Part shown: piece by piece, positions 1-12,271 of the stretch
How positions within the stretch are numbered: the first letter of the stretch is position 1
How the letters are laid out: each line of letters begins with the position of its first letter
From: Entoloma clypeatum
Taxonomy: Eukaryota; Basidiomycota; Agaricomycetes; Agaricales; Entolomataceae
Length of the DNA stretch: 64,000 nt
Direction of reading: 5' to 3'
Assembly (NCBI GenBank): GCA_963565915.1
Contig: OY751489.1
Location: forward strand, 5,022,001 to 5,086,000
The notes under the pieces: model-generated
The model's input: only the letters and a program-made list of their open reading frames with translations
Databases searched by the model: none
Told to the model about the DNA's origin: nothing
Translations under genes and position numbers: made by a program

Positions 1-191
1 TCAAGTACTTGGCGAATTGATTTCTTTACTTTCTTCACGTCTCAACATGCCCAGGGATGTCGGTTGCCTTCCGCAGATGTAGACATGTAGGAGTCATAAA
101 ATTGGTGATTTCTGTCTCGTTCCAGCTGGTTGGTATATCGCAAGCGCCAGAAAGTGAAAACATGTGAGTATTTAAGCTCCATTGAACACCC

Positions 192-3100
192 TCAAGCAAT
201 GTTCCGCACGTCAACACGCACGAACAACGTGGAGAATAAATACTGTTTCCTCTGTGAATCATGCAGGGGGAGGTGTCGATATCCTAAGTCACATTCCAAA
301 CGTCCGTCAGCCTGCCTTCGAATTGAACGAGGTAGCGGGACTTTACCCTTATCCAAACACCCCAACGGTGTACAATACCCCGCGATCTCTTCATCCTCCC
401 TCCCGTCTTGCCTCACCGCGAACTCAACAAAGATCAGATCCTGCATCTCGTCACCGCCCACGCACTCGAACGGCAGACTCATCGTTTCCTGCCACACCGG
501 ATTGAACCCGTTGCGCTTGACGACACGAGTTCTCTGCGTCACTTTGCATTCTTTCGCCTCGCTTGCAGCTTTGTTGTTACTGAGGGCGGTGGCGGCGGCC
601 GAAGCCATGAAAGCCGTCCAATCAGGGACATGGATCGTGACTTGGACGAAAGGGTCCATGATGGGTTTCTCCACAGTTTGTTCTCCAGCATTACATCGGA
701 GACATGGGAGCTGTTGTGCGGAGATAATCTATCAAACGAGGGACAGAAGGGATGGGTTTTAGATGAGAAAACGTATGTACAAGAAAAGAAAGTGTGCGCA
801 CAGTCACATCCAACACATGTCGCGAAAGGTTTCCAAGCATGGCCTCCCCCCCTGGACGCAAGGCCTGGGGCTTTAGTATGTACCCTGCGCGCCCGTTCCG
901 CTGAAACATCGCCATGTTCATCATATAGCCCAAATCTAATCGTTTCGTCAGGCCCCACTGGAGCGCAAGAACCAAGACAAATTGAATACCGTATGTTTGC
1001 CAGTTCAGCGCGACGACCTGCGCTCCAATCGCCCAGAAACGATGCGGCTTGTAGTTCGTCGAAACAATCCTCGTTCCCTTGGGATAGATCCTCACCACAT
1101 GCCCTCGGGCATGGTTCACGAGGGGGGGAGCCTGTCCCTCCGTTAGCTTTGCTGCAGCGTTCGCCTCGATGACGCCCTTCATTCCTGCAGCGGCTCCCAC
1201 TAGCCCCGCCTCTACACTCGGTAAGGCCAGGGTGTTTTCCTTTACCCATGCGCGCAAGAGCCTGTTAACGGAGGTTTCAGAGAGGGAACAGACATGCTCC
1301 GGGGCATATAACGTTCCTGGACCGAAACCTTGACATTTGACGCCGACGGTGTATACCAGCAGAGAGACGAGCGAGGGCGACATTTGGATTTTTGACCCAG
1401 CTGCGTCGTGAGAGGCGGAGGCGGAAGGTCCCTTTCCTCGGATACGGCGCCAGCCTCTTTTGATCCCGTCAATGACTTTGTTATTCTCCTCGGACTCCGA
1501 GGACGAGTCGGAAGACGCGAGTTCGGCTTCGAGTTTGGGCACTTTTCGACTTGTGGCATTCATGCTGCTTTGGTGGAGGGCATGTATTTGGGAGGCAAGA
1601 TAAAGGTTCTTTGCCTGCAGCCATGCCGTGCTCGTTAGCACCCCGTCATCTTCCAAGAACACAAGAAGAGAGTTACCTTCAACAAAACTCGACCCTTCAA
1701 TGTCTCCGGACTCGGCAAGACCTCGATCTTCTGGCTTCCCTCCACTGGGGCACACACAAGGGTATCTCCAAACACCTCCTTCATGAGCTCTGCCATCTTT
1801 TCTTGCTGCTGCACACCACAATGCACTTCGGCGGAAATGACAACCGGGTAACGTGATGTGACGAAGGCGTACTTTGCGATCGCAACACAGATTTCGCGAA
1901 GAGGAACTTTGGAGGTGAGAGTTTTGCCATGGAATACGACAGGTTCTGTGGGCCCGTCGTAGACGTCGACTATAGGATGTAAGTCGAGGTTGAATTGCTC
2001 AAAGAGAGCAAGACAGACCTTCGACTGTACGGCAGCTGTGCAGTAGTGCTCGGATGTAACCTTCGACAGTGGAAACTCCCATGAGTTGATTTCCGACGAG
2101 ATACGTATTGTGTGACGAAGAGATGTAGTACTCGGAGATAGGACGGTTCATATCCTGCCAGATGTGACGCTCTTTGTCGGGAAAAACGGCGTTCTCAGAA
2201 GAAAGGAGGAAGGAGGTAAAATTGTTTAGTGACATCACTCGAGGTTGAGGTATCTGATCTGGTGATATGGGGACACAGGGTACAGACGGCGCTGTGGGAT
2301 CGGTGTTAGATTGGCTCGACGGCGTGGCCTCGGAGGCAGACAACGCGTATTTCATGAAGATGGTGTCAATCTCCTCGTCGGTGGCATCCGACTGTTGGGG
2401 GATATAAGCACGAGTCAGTTTGGGATGAGAATATAACTCACCTTCTGAACGTCGCGCATGAACTGTTTGAAGCCCCCAAGGTCTAAATTCGTACTACAAA
2501 GCTGCGCGTATATCGACTCGACATCCGGGCGTCTTTTGAGCAGCTTGACAAACGTCTGAAAACCGGCGAAATCGAGATAACCGCCATTTTTCGCATCTGC
2601 CGCCTTCGATGTCCATGAGACACAAAGAACGATCAAAACGAACGAAAACATACATCAAACAAGCGTCTGAGCTCCGTGGGCGGAATATTCGCGTTCAGTT
2701 TCCAACACAGCCATTCCACCTCCTGAAAGCTAAGTTTCCGGTCCTCCTTCATATCCGCTCCCTTCCAATACTGCCGCTCCCACACGGTCTCGCGCAGATC
2801 CACGTTGCCCACCCCCGTCATGAGCCCTTGTCGAATGGCCAAAAGCTTCCGCAGAGACGCGTCCCACATGTTGGCGATGGCCGTCGTGTCCGCAAGCATA
2901 TGAAGCGTCTTGTATTGGCCGTCTGTGACATAGATGACGGTGATCCACCTGCTTTCTGCATCCTCTGGGAATTTGAACTGGAGCCGGTATGACCGGGCGC
3001 TGTCGCCTGAACGGATTTCTTGGATGGTTTCGATAGCAACTAATAGTAATGCGTGACATGCCAAACGGTGACGAGGATGCAAGGACGGCAAAAAGAGTTT

Positions 3101-3324
3101 GACGTACCACATCCAGCTTTCTTTGATTCGTACACGATGTCTCCTGCATCTGGGTCGAGCTTGAAGTATGCCTGCTTCTGCTTTCTCTCCGATACTTTCA
3201 TCATAATCATGCCTCTCTTCAGCAGATCAGGGATCGTGAAATCTGAATGACTGTCAGATTATGCTTGCGCGGTGCTGGCATTCTCACATTCTTGGTTTGA
3301 AGGTGAATCCAACATGTCAGGCAT
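192..3324 (-). CDS. PLC1: Phosphoinositide-specific phospholipase C (PH, EF-hand, X, Y, C2)
   Basis: Hydrolyses PIP2 to inositol trisphosphate and diacylglycerol at the membrane. Reading right to left, the exons give a PH-like segment (about 2880-3240), EF-hand-like segments (about 2450-2740), the X domain (about 1640-2200) with SSHNTYLVGNQL and VVFHGKTLTSK, which hold the two catalytic histidines, the Y domain (about 850-1250; RIYPKGTR, VALNWQTY, NGRAGYILKP) and a C2 domain (192-674; DPFVQVTIHVPDW). At least six short introns are needed. One of 49 nt (2018-1970) joins CRTVE to VDVYDG in frame; another joins VLLK to AKNLYLAS. The acidic/serine-rich X-Y linker is typical of the family. The start at 3324 (MPDMLDSPSNQE) is the best ATG that splices in frame, but an upstream start is possible. 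Domain order matches yeast Plc1 and animal PLC-delta. Confidence 0.93.
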
Positions 3325-3433
3325 GAATGGCAAACTTGGAATTCTAAGATTGGTAGAATCATCGCGGCGTCACATCACGTGTTTACCTTTGAGCATTTTT
3401 CCCCGGGCCAATCTCAGCATTTTTCGTCATAAT

Positions 3434-3925
3434 CTATGGACCAGAACCCATAACATTCCAGTTTGAAACACAACTCAATCCGTGGTCATACATAATGTTC
3501 TCGGGGATGTTTGTATCTTTACAACTGCATTCAGATTCCAGCACGAAAACGAACCAAACTTCGGCAACCGCAACCCTACGACAGTGTGAGTGTGGACCTT
3601 CATCATGATCGGGTAGCCACCGCAGACGTACCCCATTCAAGAGTCGAATCTTTTGCAGTGTTGATATACGGCCGGCGTTAGCAATACTGTTTTTTTTTGG
3701 CATGTTCAGCCCAACATGGCACATTTGGTAGATGGTGTGACTCACGCGCGCCTCTTCGTTCGACCCTGGAGATGACTTGCAAAGCCTACCATCACAGCAC
3801 TTGTAAACAGTTTTAGGGCACCTTTCTCCTGGTTTAGGGCAGCCGCGGGGATGCAATGGGAGTGTGAACGCAAAACCGCTCGCGGTGCAGAACGCGATGG
3901 TAAACAAAAGGCGGGCAAAGTGCAT
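3434..3925 (-). CDS. Small secreted cysteine-rich protein, probably spliced
   Basis: The N-terminus (MHFARLLFTIAFCTASGFAF) is a convincing signal peptide. It is followed by a short mature part with closely spaced cysteines (GCPKPGERC, KCCDGRLC), a C-x6-C-x5-CC-x3-C pattern like disulfide-knotted small secreted proteins. The frame is open to 3434, but good splice sites (GTGAGT after EEAR, GTACGT further on, acceptors ending GCAAAAG and CGTAG) suggest two introns and an end near 3475, so the C-terminal half is uncertain. A TATA box lies about 80 bp upstream. Function is unknown; an extracellular or effector-like role is inference from size, signal peptide and cysteines only. Confidence 0.62.
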   Translation of the reverse strand: MHFARLLFTIAFCTASGFAFTLPLHPRGCPKPGERCPKTVYKCCDGRLCKSSPGSNEEARVSHTIYQMCHVGLNMPKKNSIANAGRISTLQKIRLLNGVRLRWLPDHDEGPHSHCRRVAVAEVWFVFVLESECSCKDTNIPENIMYDHGLSCVSNWNVMGSGP

Positions 3926-4003
3926 GGCGAGAGTGATTTGTTGGTTTGACTGGGTGTGTAATCAATTGAGGCGCTGTGCTGAAGGTGGCGAGAAGCTAAC
4001 GCC

Positions 4004-4012
4004 CTTTTTATA
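4004..4012 (-). promoter_or_regulatory. TATA box of the cysteine-rich secreted protein gene
   Basis: The minus strand reads TATAAAAAG about 80 bp before the ATG at 3925. Spacing and orientation fit a core promoter for that gene. Confidence 0.6.
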
Positions 4013-4039
4013 TGCACACCAGTAACGATTCTCAAGCGT

Positions 4040-5199
4040 TAGGCAATCGTACAGGCATGATAATCATGATAACGTGATGAACAAGCTTTACACCCCTAGG
4101 CGGCGTGTTTTGCGGAAGTTATCAGTGGAAGAAAGTCGGGAGTCACAAGCATCCAGTTTAGTTCTCCTTCTAATTTGTGAAACGTCTCTGTCCTTATCTA
4201 TGCATCAAATATGTGATGTCTATACAAGACAAATCCTCCGACTCGGAATGCACCCCTCCCTCCGTCCTGGCGTGGCGGCTCAGCACTCATGGCCATCTAA
4301 ACGGCGAAGTCCCCGAAAATCGAATGCTGATTTCTCCAAGAAAGCCTATGCAAGGGGGGTATAGGATCCAAAGACAATCGCATGTGGCAACATCATGATC
4401 ACTGTACTTAATCTCATCTAATCTAATTGATTGATTCCCAAGTTCACGCTGGACAAGATATCGGGTTCAAGCCCCAATGATTCCGATGCTCTGAGGGTTG
4501 GTTTGTTGGGCCCTCCTCGAGTCGGGGGCTTTAGATGGGGAATTCGAAATTATTATGTGGTTCGCGAGTACACATGGATCATATAATTACGAGTATGACT
4601 GTATGAGTTGACAAAAACTCGTTCTTTCGAATGCGGCGGGCCGATATTGGGCCGATATCAATCTTGGCATAGCGGTCGGGTGCATTGGAAATCTCTATTC
4701 CCGCCTCTCGCCCCCCTTCGGCGGCATTGGGGATGTACAGAAGGTGAAAGCCGAAACCCACGTTCGTTTTCCCTTGATGCTTTTGTTCTGTATAGCGACC
4801 TGTGGCCACTGGCGACCGGTAGATTGTTCCGACATTCCCAGAGCACCGACATATACCGTAGCTTTGTGCCTGGAGTTCGAGAAAAGCTTGGCGCAGGTAC
4901 GCTGATTTGTGAGACTTCAAACCTTGAGGTGGAGTATGTTGCACATACATAGTACCGGTATAGATCACGGCGGCTGTTTCTTTTTGGGCCCACTGCAGGC
5001 CTGGGTCGAGGAAGATCCGAAAAAACAGCGTCTTGAACAGTGGTATGCAGTGCAAGCAAAAGAACGGCAGAGGACAACAGCTACAAAGCACAAGGCATAC
5101 ATACATATGGGATTGATTGCCCACGGCCACACTGACACCGGCGGAATTCTCTACCCGAAAGGAAAGGAAAAAGAAATGCTGACACAACGCCGACCAACG
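4040..5199. other. Intergenic stretch; 3' side of the TLDc gene
   Basis: No supported gene. Minus-strand frames below 5187 are open for some distance but start just past the TLDc stop and show no recognisable domain; they are best read as 3' UTR and spacer. A GGTTCAAGCCC stretch near 4470 resembles a pol III B box but has no A box. Confidence 0.5.
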
Positions 5200-7454
5200 T
5201 CAAGGTCCAACACCCCACACCTCCAACCCCACACACTCAAACTTGACGAGACCACCCCGTAGCTCGCCCGAACACAGCGGCTCGTTGGCGAATGTGGGGC
5301 AGTACGCGCTCGAGCCTTCGAACAAGGTATCGTCGAGGTAGAGGCCATAGTTTCCGTCTCTGAGTGCAAGTGGCGTGTCAGAAAAATAAAAACAAGGGCG
5401 GAGAGAGAGAACTTACCCTCCACCAAATGAGATGAATCCTGGCTCGCAGAGCGCTACGTAGTCGTTCCTGCCAGTCCACTTGAAAACTTTGACGTTGTCG
5501 ATCTCGCTTGGGTATTTCCAGAGGAAACTGAGCAGCAGAGATTAGCGTCCGAATTATCGAAAGGACAGGTATTATAAAAAGGAAGGCATCAACGAGGGTG
5601 ATATAGAAAGATAGATGAAAATGGCGACACAGAAATGAGACTCAGCAGGAGGCAACACGCTCACCATTCCCCGCTCCCATAATACCCGCTCTCCCTTCCC
5701 TTTCCCACTTTCACCCCCTCCTGCCCCATCCACACGCCAAACAACTCGTCCCCTTCGTCCTTCACGACGATCAGTTGCCCAGCTTGGCGTGGCTGGTTCG
5801 GCCTGTGTTCCGCGGCAGCTTCGCAGCGCGAGTACAAGGTGTTGAGCGAGATGCCGTGTTGGTCGAGCGAATAAACGAGGGTCCATTTTCTTGGGAGACG
5901 CGCGAGGGCGGGGAGGTGTGGGCGAATCTGTTTCGTTGGTGTGAGAGGAGGGAGGGACAATAAATCAATCGCGTTGAATCGAAGAAGGGAAAGCAAGACA
6001 CTTACAAGATTGGCCACTTCAACGGTCAACACCCCCACCGTCATCGCCTTCCTCCCCAACAATTCCACATCTCCCCCTCTCTTTTCCATGAGCCCCGCCA
6101 CTCCAGTCGACCCCTTGCCGCCGACGCTGTCCCGGCCCTTCCTCCTCTCATCTTTCGCCCCCTGGGCATCCCTCCCCCTTCCTGTTCCTCTCCCCACCAT
6201 CTCGCGCTCACCCGCCTCCTCCCCTCCTCCTGTATTCCCATTTCCGTCAATCACCCTTTTTTCTGGTGGGCCCTCCCCATCCTCGACTGCCTCTCGTTGG
6301 AGCTCCTCCGAGAACCCCCGATCCCAATCGTACTTCTCCCCCGCATACCCCGGGGCTCCGCTGGGGGGCGTATAGATATGCGACGCAAACGGGGACCGGT
6401 GGTGGTGGTAGCTGAAGGGTGTCCCGTGCTTGATGTAGACTTCTTGCTGCGGGGGTGAGGTGGTGAATCTCGCGTTTGACTGGAGCTGTGAATGGGAGGG
6501 GTGGGGATCTGTTTGCTGTCGAGGCGGGGCCTGTTTTGCTGGGACAGACTCAGAGTCGGGGTGTGGAGCTGGTGCGGTGGAACGTTGAGTCTGAGTGGTA
6601 TCGTCAAGAGGCGGGTGGCGTGGCGAGGAAGAGCGGAAGGAAGTCATGAGCCGGGAGAGGCTTGGGAGGGTGGACGACGACGACGACGAATGAGGGGAGC
6701 GCGGTGGTGACGTTGACGTTGCTGTGGATGTTGTTTCTTGATGGACTTGTTCATCTCGTTGAGACGATGAATCTGGGGAGGTAGAATGTGTGACGGCTAG
6801 AGGAGGCGCGACATGAACAGGTGGTAGCAGAAGCGAAGTTGCACGAGCCGTTGAGACGCCGGGGTGATGTTGGTGTCCTTTTCTTGTGGTAGGAGGGCTC
6901 GAGGTAGCGGACTGGGTGGAGATGAGATCGGTAGTGAAAAAATCGTTATCGACGTCGAGAAGAGAGGCAGAGGGGTCTTCTTCTGGAGGCCGCCCCTTGG
7001 TATGGCTCGGTATGTCGTCCGAATAAGAAGGTTCCGATTCGTACGTTGCAAGCCAATACAGAGGATCATCCTCGTGCATCAACAGCTCCTCCAGCAGCCC
7101 ATACCTCTTCATATCCACGGCAGCCTTCGCATGCTGTCCAAACTGTTCGAAGAAGCTGAGCGTCGAGTTTTGTTTGCCAGACGCGGTGGAGGACGAATGT
7201 CCGACAGGTTCAGGAAGGAAATCCAAGCCCAGGGGGTCTTCGTTTGATGAAACGGATACGAATGGCCCAGAATCAGTGTTGAAGCCATTTCTACGTGAAT
7301 GAGGCGGTCTCTTGGTGACTATGGATGGCGCAGGATCTGGGACAGGATCCAAAGTTGGGGATGCACGAGGCGTGCCGGGTGAGAACAGGGTAGCAAACTT
7401 GTCGAAAGCTGCATCGCTGTCATTTAACAGGGTTGCGACGGTGCTTGTGGACAT
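5200..7454 (-). CDS. OXR1: TLDc-domain protein of the OXR1 family
   Basis: OXR1/TLDc proteins protect against oxidative damage and in several eukaryotes bind the V-ATPase; that role is family knowledge. The first exon (7454 to about 6010) encodes a long, low-complexity Ser/Pro-rich region after a folded-looking start (LEELLMHEDDPLYWLATYE). The TLDc domain is split over several exons: KWTLVYSLDQHGISLNTLY and GQLIVVKDEGDELFG near 5680-5890, then KYPSEIDNVKVFKWTGRND with EPGFISFGGG near 5430-5530, and finally DGNYGLYLDDTLFEG to the stop at 5200. An intron with GTAAGT and an AACAG acceptor precedes the TLDc core. A transcript is needed for exact exon ends, but the domain is complete. It is divergently oriented to the zinc-finger gene at 9017. 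Confidence 0.9.
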
Positions 7455-9016
7455 TTTCGAGAGCCGCTATCTGCAACTTCTTTGAATAACCCAGACCTCT
7501 GAGTGGAAAGTGGACGAGGACGCACAAGATCTTGCCCATGAATCACCAGACCAGATCCGTTCCCCCGGCTATAAGCAAGTTCGGGTGCTCAACAGATATT
7601 TAAGAGTCCCAGGAACACGTACGCGATTCAGCGTCGTCGCGTTGGATGGTCTACTTGTCGTCGTCGGCGTTGACGACGAGGTACTGTTAGAATTCCACTG
7701 CCATGCCAAACAGCCAATCACAACATCTAAATTTAGCAGCTTTCCCCCTTTGAACATTACTTCCCGACCGTCAAAGCACCTGCAGTCCAGCCATGCTTGT
7801 TGCTGCTCTCATAAACGAATCTCATTTTTGATTGCAGAACATTTCACAGTCTAAATGCCATGGAATTCGAACTCAAACCCTCATCCCGATCGATATACAT
7901 GTATGCTGGTCGGTATGCCGCTGTCATGTTGACCATGCAGCATTCGCCTTGTTCAAGCTTATCGTGTTGCTTATAGCCCAAATTTACGTGGAACTCCCGC
8001 TTATGCGGGTCCTGAAATTTGTTCACGAGCTAAGTAAGGTGAGATAGTTGAAACTCTGCTTGACGATATGACGTACAAAAAGTTCAGCGAGACGATGGAG
8101 CAGCGATCAGTCTGGACACATTCCCTCTATCATGTCTGGTGACTTCTTGCCTGGCTTTTTACACTCACGCTATGGGTTGAGTGCGTCGGTTCGACTAGAT
8201 CGAAAACATCGTTCGAGCCTGACAGTCTTCTCTTCCAATCGCTACATGGCCCCAAAATCCCATACTATGTGGTGCGCCACCTCTGAAAGCTATTTTGATG
8301 TTTCCTCGTTCCGGACGATTGACTGTGCTGGTTCTACGCTGTGGGGAAGGGGTAGGAGCGTGTTAAGGGCGCGGAGAAAAGCGGTCCCAGATGACTTACG
8401 CGGTCTCTCCTCCCCATATCTGTCGTCCCCTGGGTCAACTTTGTGGACGCTGACTGTACAGTACCCTCGCAACGACTCTGTGAACTATTGAGTGAGTGTA
8501 ATCATGGTAGTCTCAACCACAAGATGACTTATCCTAACCATAGCCGCTCTTGCGAAGGGAACAACGGGCCAACTGAACTCAAGCTGTCGTTGGTCCCTCG
8601 TCGGGCTTCAAATAGAAGGCTACCGCTCGAGAAGCATGTCTTGGGGGGTTGGTTGCTCCAAGCAAGCGTTCCGGCTTGATTCGGATGAAATATCGATACT
8701 CACATACTGTAGTCCGTCATGCAGATGGTCTCATGCTCCCCCGCGCCCGGCTTTCTAGTATGTGTTGGAACATCAAAGCTGGTACGTCTGAGCATTGTTC
8801 ATAGTCGGTTGATTCCAACTTTGGCACGCCAAACAGGTCGTGTTGTTGTCGCGTTGTTTGGTGATTTGGCCATAATGAGCGTGACACTTTAAAACCTCTT
8901 CACTTCCTGTCTCTCCGCTTTCTCACCATCCACCACACTCCCGAGACTGGACTCTCGGGTACACCCACTGTAATCCTTTCTTCCTCTGAGTAATTTTCAC
9001 GCTTCTGTTCCCTCCC
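7455..9016. other. Divergent intergenic region between OXR1 and the zinc-finger gene
   Basis: About 1.6 kb upstream of both flanking genes, so it should hold both promoters. No coding gene is supported. A minus-strand splice-like pair near 8340-8400 (GTAAGT donor, CCCCACAG acceptor) does not yield a recognisable or consistently open product. Confidence 0.45.
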
Positions 9017-11506
9017 ATGCCATTCTCGAACGACTATCCCTCTTACATGCAATCCTCAGGTAATGTCATCGTCATCCAACGCGTCTTCCGTCGCCTGACA
9101 AGATTCCAACTCTCTGCTAGCCCCAGTGGCTCCCAACATGATGAATTCCATCCCGTCCACTTCCTTCGACTTCTACTATCCGTTGAACGCATGCCACCGC
9201 TCCTTTTCTATGTATAATACACGCTTCTCCCCTGCTCCCCCTCCCCATGTACTGAGTCACTCCAACATCTCGTTGGACACCTCCCTTACGATGCCACCAG
9301 CGCCAGTGGCACACCTTCCTCTTCTACCCCAAGCGTCGTTCCCTTCCGAAGCAAATGCAACTGAGGATTTCTTCTCTCCCAACACGAGCAGTGCCACATA
9401 TGCCCACTTCCGGCCCGGACCCCGGGAGATGTATCTCCTCTCAGATGCGACGACACCCCACTACATACCCACTCCTATGGCCCCACAGCATCAGCTTTGG
9501 GATCCTTCATACTTGCCTGCCGTTGCCCCCGAGCCTGGTTATGGTTATCGCCACTCCCAGTCGCAACAGTCGTCTCAGACTTGTGACTCCGCGTACGTCC
9601 AACCGACAACCTTGATGTCCGCTCCTTCTTCCGTGCAACTCCAGCCAGAGCAGTCATCCGAAAGTTGGTATTCCTCGTACGAGGAGCCGTCCACGTCCAT
9701 ACAAGGTTTGGTGCCATGTTCCCAGTCCCCTTCCAATCTCCTAGCCCCACCACAGCCACCCTTCCAGTCCGCCCCCCTCCAACGTCAGCAAAGAAAACGC
9801 CACCTCACCGCCTCTTCGGACAGCACGGACGCCTCCTTTACGGACTTTTCTTCTCAGGAAGGCACCGACACCGACGCCACGTCCACTAAAACGACGCCAG
9901 AGCTGCCGCAGAAACCGATTCCGCGCAACACACAACAACAGGCGACCCAGGTCCTTGGCAAGCGCAGCCGCCCCATAGAACCATGGCCCGCACCAGAGGT
10001 CGCTGATCCTTCTCTGTCGATCGAAGATGCCATCCCGCGCGTCGTCGAGTGGTTGGAGATCGGCATAGCTTTCGTTTACGCAGATAAGGGACCCTACATC
10101 CGGGCTTCAGCTAGGAAGAAAGTCAAGGTGGGTCGATCAAAGGGCAGGGAAGGCGCCAAGGTGGGTCGATCAAAGAGCAAGAAAGGCCGCGGCAAGTCGC
10201 TGAGTGACGTGAGGAGCCCTGGTGCAGACAAGGAGACATCAGAACACCGACGAAACCCGGGCTGGTGCCCATATTGCAGGCTCCAGTGAGCTTGTTCATC
10301 TTTGTCCCGCCTTTCAAAATGACTGAGGCCTTTCCTCTTTCTTTCTCTAGCAGGGTACGCCTAGATCAGATGCCTACTCACGCCTCGATTTGCAAACAGA
10401 ATCACCACGCAATCATCTATTCAACGAGCGGGCTGTCAATCAAAACTCTAGCGCAGGCATGGATAAAGGGAAAGATCCGCATGTCGTGGAGTAGCGAGTT
10501 CCAGACGGCGGCCGAGTGTGTGAGGCTCACCAGAATTATGGAAGTGGGGACGTCCAGCGGGAATTGGAACGTCACTGCGTTCAATAAGCAGGCACGTCAA
10601 GAGTGTATCCTCAAGCAAGCTCTCCGGCAAGTAGACAAGACCATTCCCCCGGCCGATGGCCCGTCGACTTCTTCGCCGGTCCCCACTGGCTTCCAGCACC
10701 AGTTCCAAGTGCATAACCCAGGTCCATCGCAACTGTCAGTGCCGAACGAACAACTGGTCCCCGAGCGACGCATGGGTGAGGGGTTAGACATGACGCAGCA
10801 GGTGGGGGTCAAACGCCCTAAGACTGCGCCTAGAGCCAAGGGCAAGGCGACCAAGACCAATGCGAAGGTACCAGTCAGAAAACGTCAGCAAAAGTCAAGG
10901 CCATCTGGATCGTCGGCTTCGGTGGGTCGAGCGCCTTCGCCCTCTCTGGTTGCTGCTGGTCAAGAGCAAGTCATCCCATCGCTCCCAGTTCTCATCCCTT
11001 CCCCGACTACAGCCTGCGAACTCCCCGCAAATACTGACGCGGCCGATCCTATTCCTCCCTTTGACTTCACGAGCGATGATGCCTTGGGCGTCTCTGCGGT
11101 ACTCTCGGCCATTGCTTCCTCCAATGTGGATTTGACGGCTGAAGCTCTGTTCAAGAGTATCTTCGGGGACGAGGCAACGAGCCCCGTCGGATCTACACAC
11201 ACCCATGGGATCTATTCTTCCCTGCACAGCAGAGGCCCACAGGCTACTTTCGACGACACGGTCTCCATCCCTCTCCCTGCCGCAGATGATTCATCAAAGT
11301 TCACCGACAGCGCCTATCTCCCCACTCAGATCTGGGGACACGACAATCCTATCCCACATTGTGTGCGCCCGGAGGACACCTATAGCTCTCCACAGATGAC
11401 CAGTACGGCGCCTTGCGCATTTCTTTCGCCCCAGGAAATCCTAGCGGCTGCATTCGGATTCCCGTCGAATGACGGACAGAGTCAATATGACAATGGTATT
11501 TTTTGA
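9017..11506 (+). CDS. Low-complexity nuclear-type protein with an intron-split C2HC zinc finger
   Basis: Three exons join in frame. Exon 1 (9017-9059) encodes MPFSNDYPSYMQSS, followed by a 61-nt intron (9060-9120). Exon 2 (9121-10285) is rich in Ser, Pro and Gln, with basic stretches (SARKKVKVGRSKGREGAKVG) resembling nuclear localisation signals. A second intron runs from 10286 to about 10353, and exon 3 ends at a TGA at 11506, for about 785 residues in all. Across intron 2 the product reads WCPYCRLQ then VRLDQMPTHASIC: C-x2-C, then 12 residues to His, then x4-C, a C2HC-type zinc finger. The rest is polar and disordered with further Lys/Arg clusters. The composition suggests a transcriptional regulator, but DNA binding is inference; no family beyond the finger is recognised. 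Confidence 0.78.
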
Positions 11507-12271
11507 ATCGTCTGTATTCGACTCCACATCACCTCGTCCTTCTTTGCGATTACGTTCATTGCTCCTCCGGCATTTGATATATGCTTATCCGACTCTCTCA
11601 CTGTCATTTCCAACCACGGCCACCCCCCCGTCGACGCTGGTCTTCTTCTTGCCGTTCTCTCCGTTCTTTTCTCCAGTTTTTTTTTGTTCTCGTTTATCTA
11701 TACATGGACTCTACTACCAAGGCCTCACATTCCTTTCATGCATCGCTGGCGATCGGTCCACCCGACTTCTGTCACCACATATCTCATATTCTGTATCAAC
11801 GACTCATACTTTTCCCAAGAACTCAACATTCCTGTAGCGTTAGTCCTTATGTTATTGTAGTACTGATCAATGTAGTAGTTAGTAGTGTACAGCACCTCGA
11901 TATATTGAATATACATCCTTTTACAACATTAAATTGTGAGTCGACGTATGATATGTTCATAAACAACCTCCAATTGCCTTCGCCCACACCTCCGGGACCG
12001 TCCGCTTCTTCAACTAAGGTAAAATGCTAATCAGCGCCCACCTTATGCCAGCCTCAGGGTACGAAAGTGGAGAGGAACGTGATGCATATCGACAAGGTAG
12101 AGAATGTTGACGTTCGCCAGGATTCCGAGTCCCTCACCCAAAACACCTGAGCAACCATGACTGAGTCGGACTGACGATATATATATGTATCGTTCAAACC
12201 ACAACAACGGTTCACCAACAGCTGCTTATGCAACAAGGATTTCCCGCCCCAGATGTCCAACCTCGACAGAT
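11507..12271. other. 3' flank of the zinc-finger gene
   Basis: Pyrimidine-rich, then AT-rich sequence with no supported gene. A minus-strand frame from about 12275 to 12054 may be the displaced C-terminal end of the HNH gene next door. Confidence 0.4.

Noticed and set aside
691..1821. 376-codon minus-strand frame as a single gene
   Set aside because: It is the PLC Y-domain region read through introns; the spliced PLC explains it.
4440..4500. Possible tRNA gene (GGTTCAAGCCC)
   Set aside because: B-box-like only; no A box, no cloverleaf stems.
4579..5187. 202-codon minus-strand frame
   Set aside because: Lies in the 3' flank of the TLDc gene, no domain, no splice support; likely chance.
7850..7930. 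Possible minus-strand tRNA (GAGTTCGAATTCC)
   Set aside because: No A box and no pairing acceptor stem.
8290..8472. Minus-strand frame with splice-like ends
   Set aside because: Joined frames hit stops or give no recognisable product.
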